Shown here piece after piece: positions 5,420-5,831 of a stretch of DNA of 5,831 nt. Both the position numbers and the translations under genes were made by a program. The first letter of the stretch is position 1, and each line of letters starts with the position of its first letter. Source of the DNA: Rickettsiaceae bacterium. GTDB lineage: Bacteria; Pseudomonadota; Alphaproteobacteria; Rickettsiales; Rickettsiaceae. The stretch spans positions 1 through 5,831 of the forward strand of contig JAGOJE010000068.1 of assembly GCA_017995275.1 (NCBI GenBank). The letters run 5' to 3'. The notes beneath the pieces are model-generated. The model was not told where the DNA came from. It saw only the letters and a list, made by a program, of their open reading frames with translations, and made no database searches.

Positions 5420-5831
5420 ATTTATTTTGACGATATTGTTAGTAATAGCTTTGTACTTCGGCTTTAATGCAATAAATGAATATGATTCCAATATTGATAT
5501 ACAATTTTTGAATTATTCGATAAGTATAAGCGCATTTTTCTTTCTTTGCGGAGTTATAACATTATATATAGCTTTTAGTATCATAATAAAAATACTGTTG
5601 TTTATTTTAAATTTGCCATGGCTAATTTCTAATAAAATGAAGATGTCGAAGATTGAGTCTCAGAAAAGGCAATTGATAAAAAGCTACAGTATGTTAGTTA
5701 GCGGTAATACAAAGCTAGCTTCAGACCTTGTTAATAAGATAAAAGCGGATTTACCTTCGGATCTTGATTTGCACAGCCATGTGGTGCTTAGCCTTGCCGA
5801 TCAAGATGATGAGCAAAGAATTTATCATTTA
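5412..5831 (+). CDS. hemY: HemY N-terminal domain protein, cut by window edge
   Basis: The frame opens at an ATG overlapping the upstream stop by 8 bp and stays open for 140 codons to the window edge, so the C-terminal tetratricopeptide part is missing. The N-terminus has two membrane segments (about 2-19 and 37-67) with a short exposed stretch between them (IDIQFLNYSISIS, 28-40). That stretch fits the HemY pattern of a G-x-V-x-I-x-W-x-x-y-x-i-e-t-S strand leading into the second helix. After a basic linker (KMKMSKIESQKRQ), residues 87-130 look like the start of TPR-type helices (SYSMLVSGNTKLASDLVNKI). HemY is an inner-membrane protein encoded after hemD or hemX in many proteobacteria; its exact role in porphyrin metabolism is unsettled. 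It is not the HemY-type protoporphyrinogen oxidase of Gram-positives, which shares only the name. Confidence 0.82.
   Translation, partial: MIKFILTILLVIALYFGFNAINEYDSNIDIQFLNYSISISAFFFLCGVITLYIAFSIIIKILLFILNLPWLISNKMKMSKIESQKRQLIKSYSMLVSGNTKLASDLVNKIKADLPSDLDLHSHVVLSLADQDDEQRIYHL

Overview
The window is AT-rich, tightly packed bacterial DNA. Its gene content points to an alphaproteobacterium, most likely an intracellular member of the Rickettsiales or a similar endosymbiont. Supporting signs are strong A/T preference at codon third positions, an alphaproteobacterial form of the UvrA zinc-binding region, a divergent uvrA/ssb pair, small degenerate ankyrin-like proteins, and a fast-diverged hemD-(HemX/mitofilin-like)-hemY run. 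The lineage is inferred from these traits and was not tested by a search.

Layout. Positions 1-1586 (minus strand) hold the N-terminal 528 codons of uvrA, cut by the left window edge. A 96-bp divergent gap (1587-1682) carries a good sigma70-type promoter for uvrA and must also start ssb transcription. On the plus strand, ssb (1683-2120) overlaps by 20 bp a lipoprotein with an alpha/beta-hydrolase fold and an intact Ser-Asp-His triad (2101-2949). A 97-bp gap follows with a perfect -35 box, a 15-bp tandem duplication that includes the -10 hexamer, and an overlapping hairpin. This appears to be the promoter of a second plus-strand unit: two small ankyrin-like proteins (3047-3472 and 3508-4008), then hemD (4012-4731), a short single-pass membrane protein in the HemX/mitofilin position (4694-5419), and the start of hemY (5412-5831, cut by the right edge).

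How the genes relate. UvrA and SSB serve DNA repair and replication. The hydrolase lipoprotein is probably envelope-located, and its translation seems coupled to ssb. The second unit joins a heme-biosynthesis segment (uroporphyrinogen-III synthase and its membrane neighbours) to two unrelated-looking ankyrin-like genes, with only 3 bp between the second of these and hemD. The ankyrin-like pair is the most accessory-looking part of the window and the most plausible place for something undescribed, possibly host-directed proteins. Nothing seen here amounts to a clear new multi-gene system. No tRNA, rRNA, CRISPR array, insertion sequence or convincing terminator was found.
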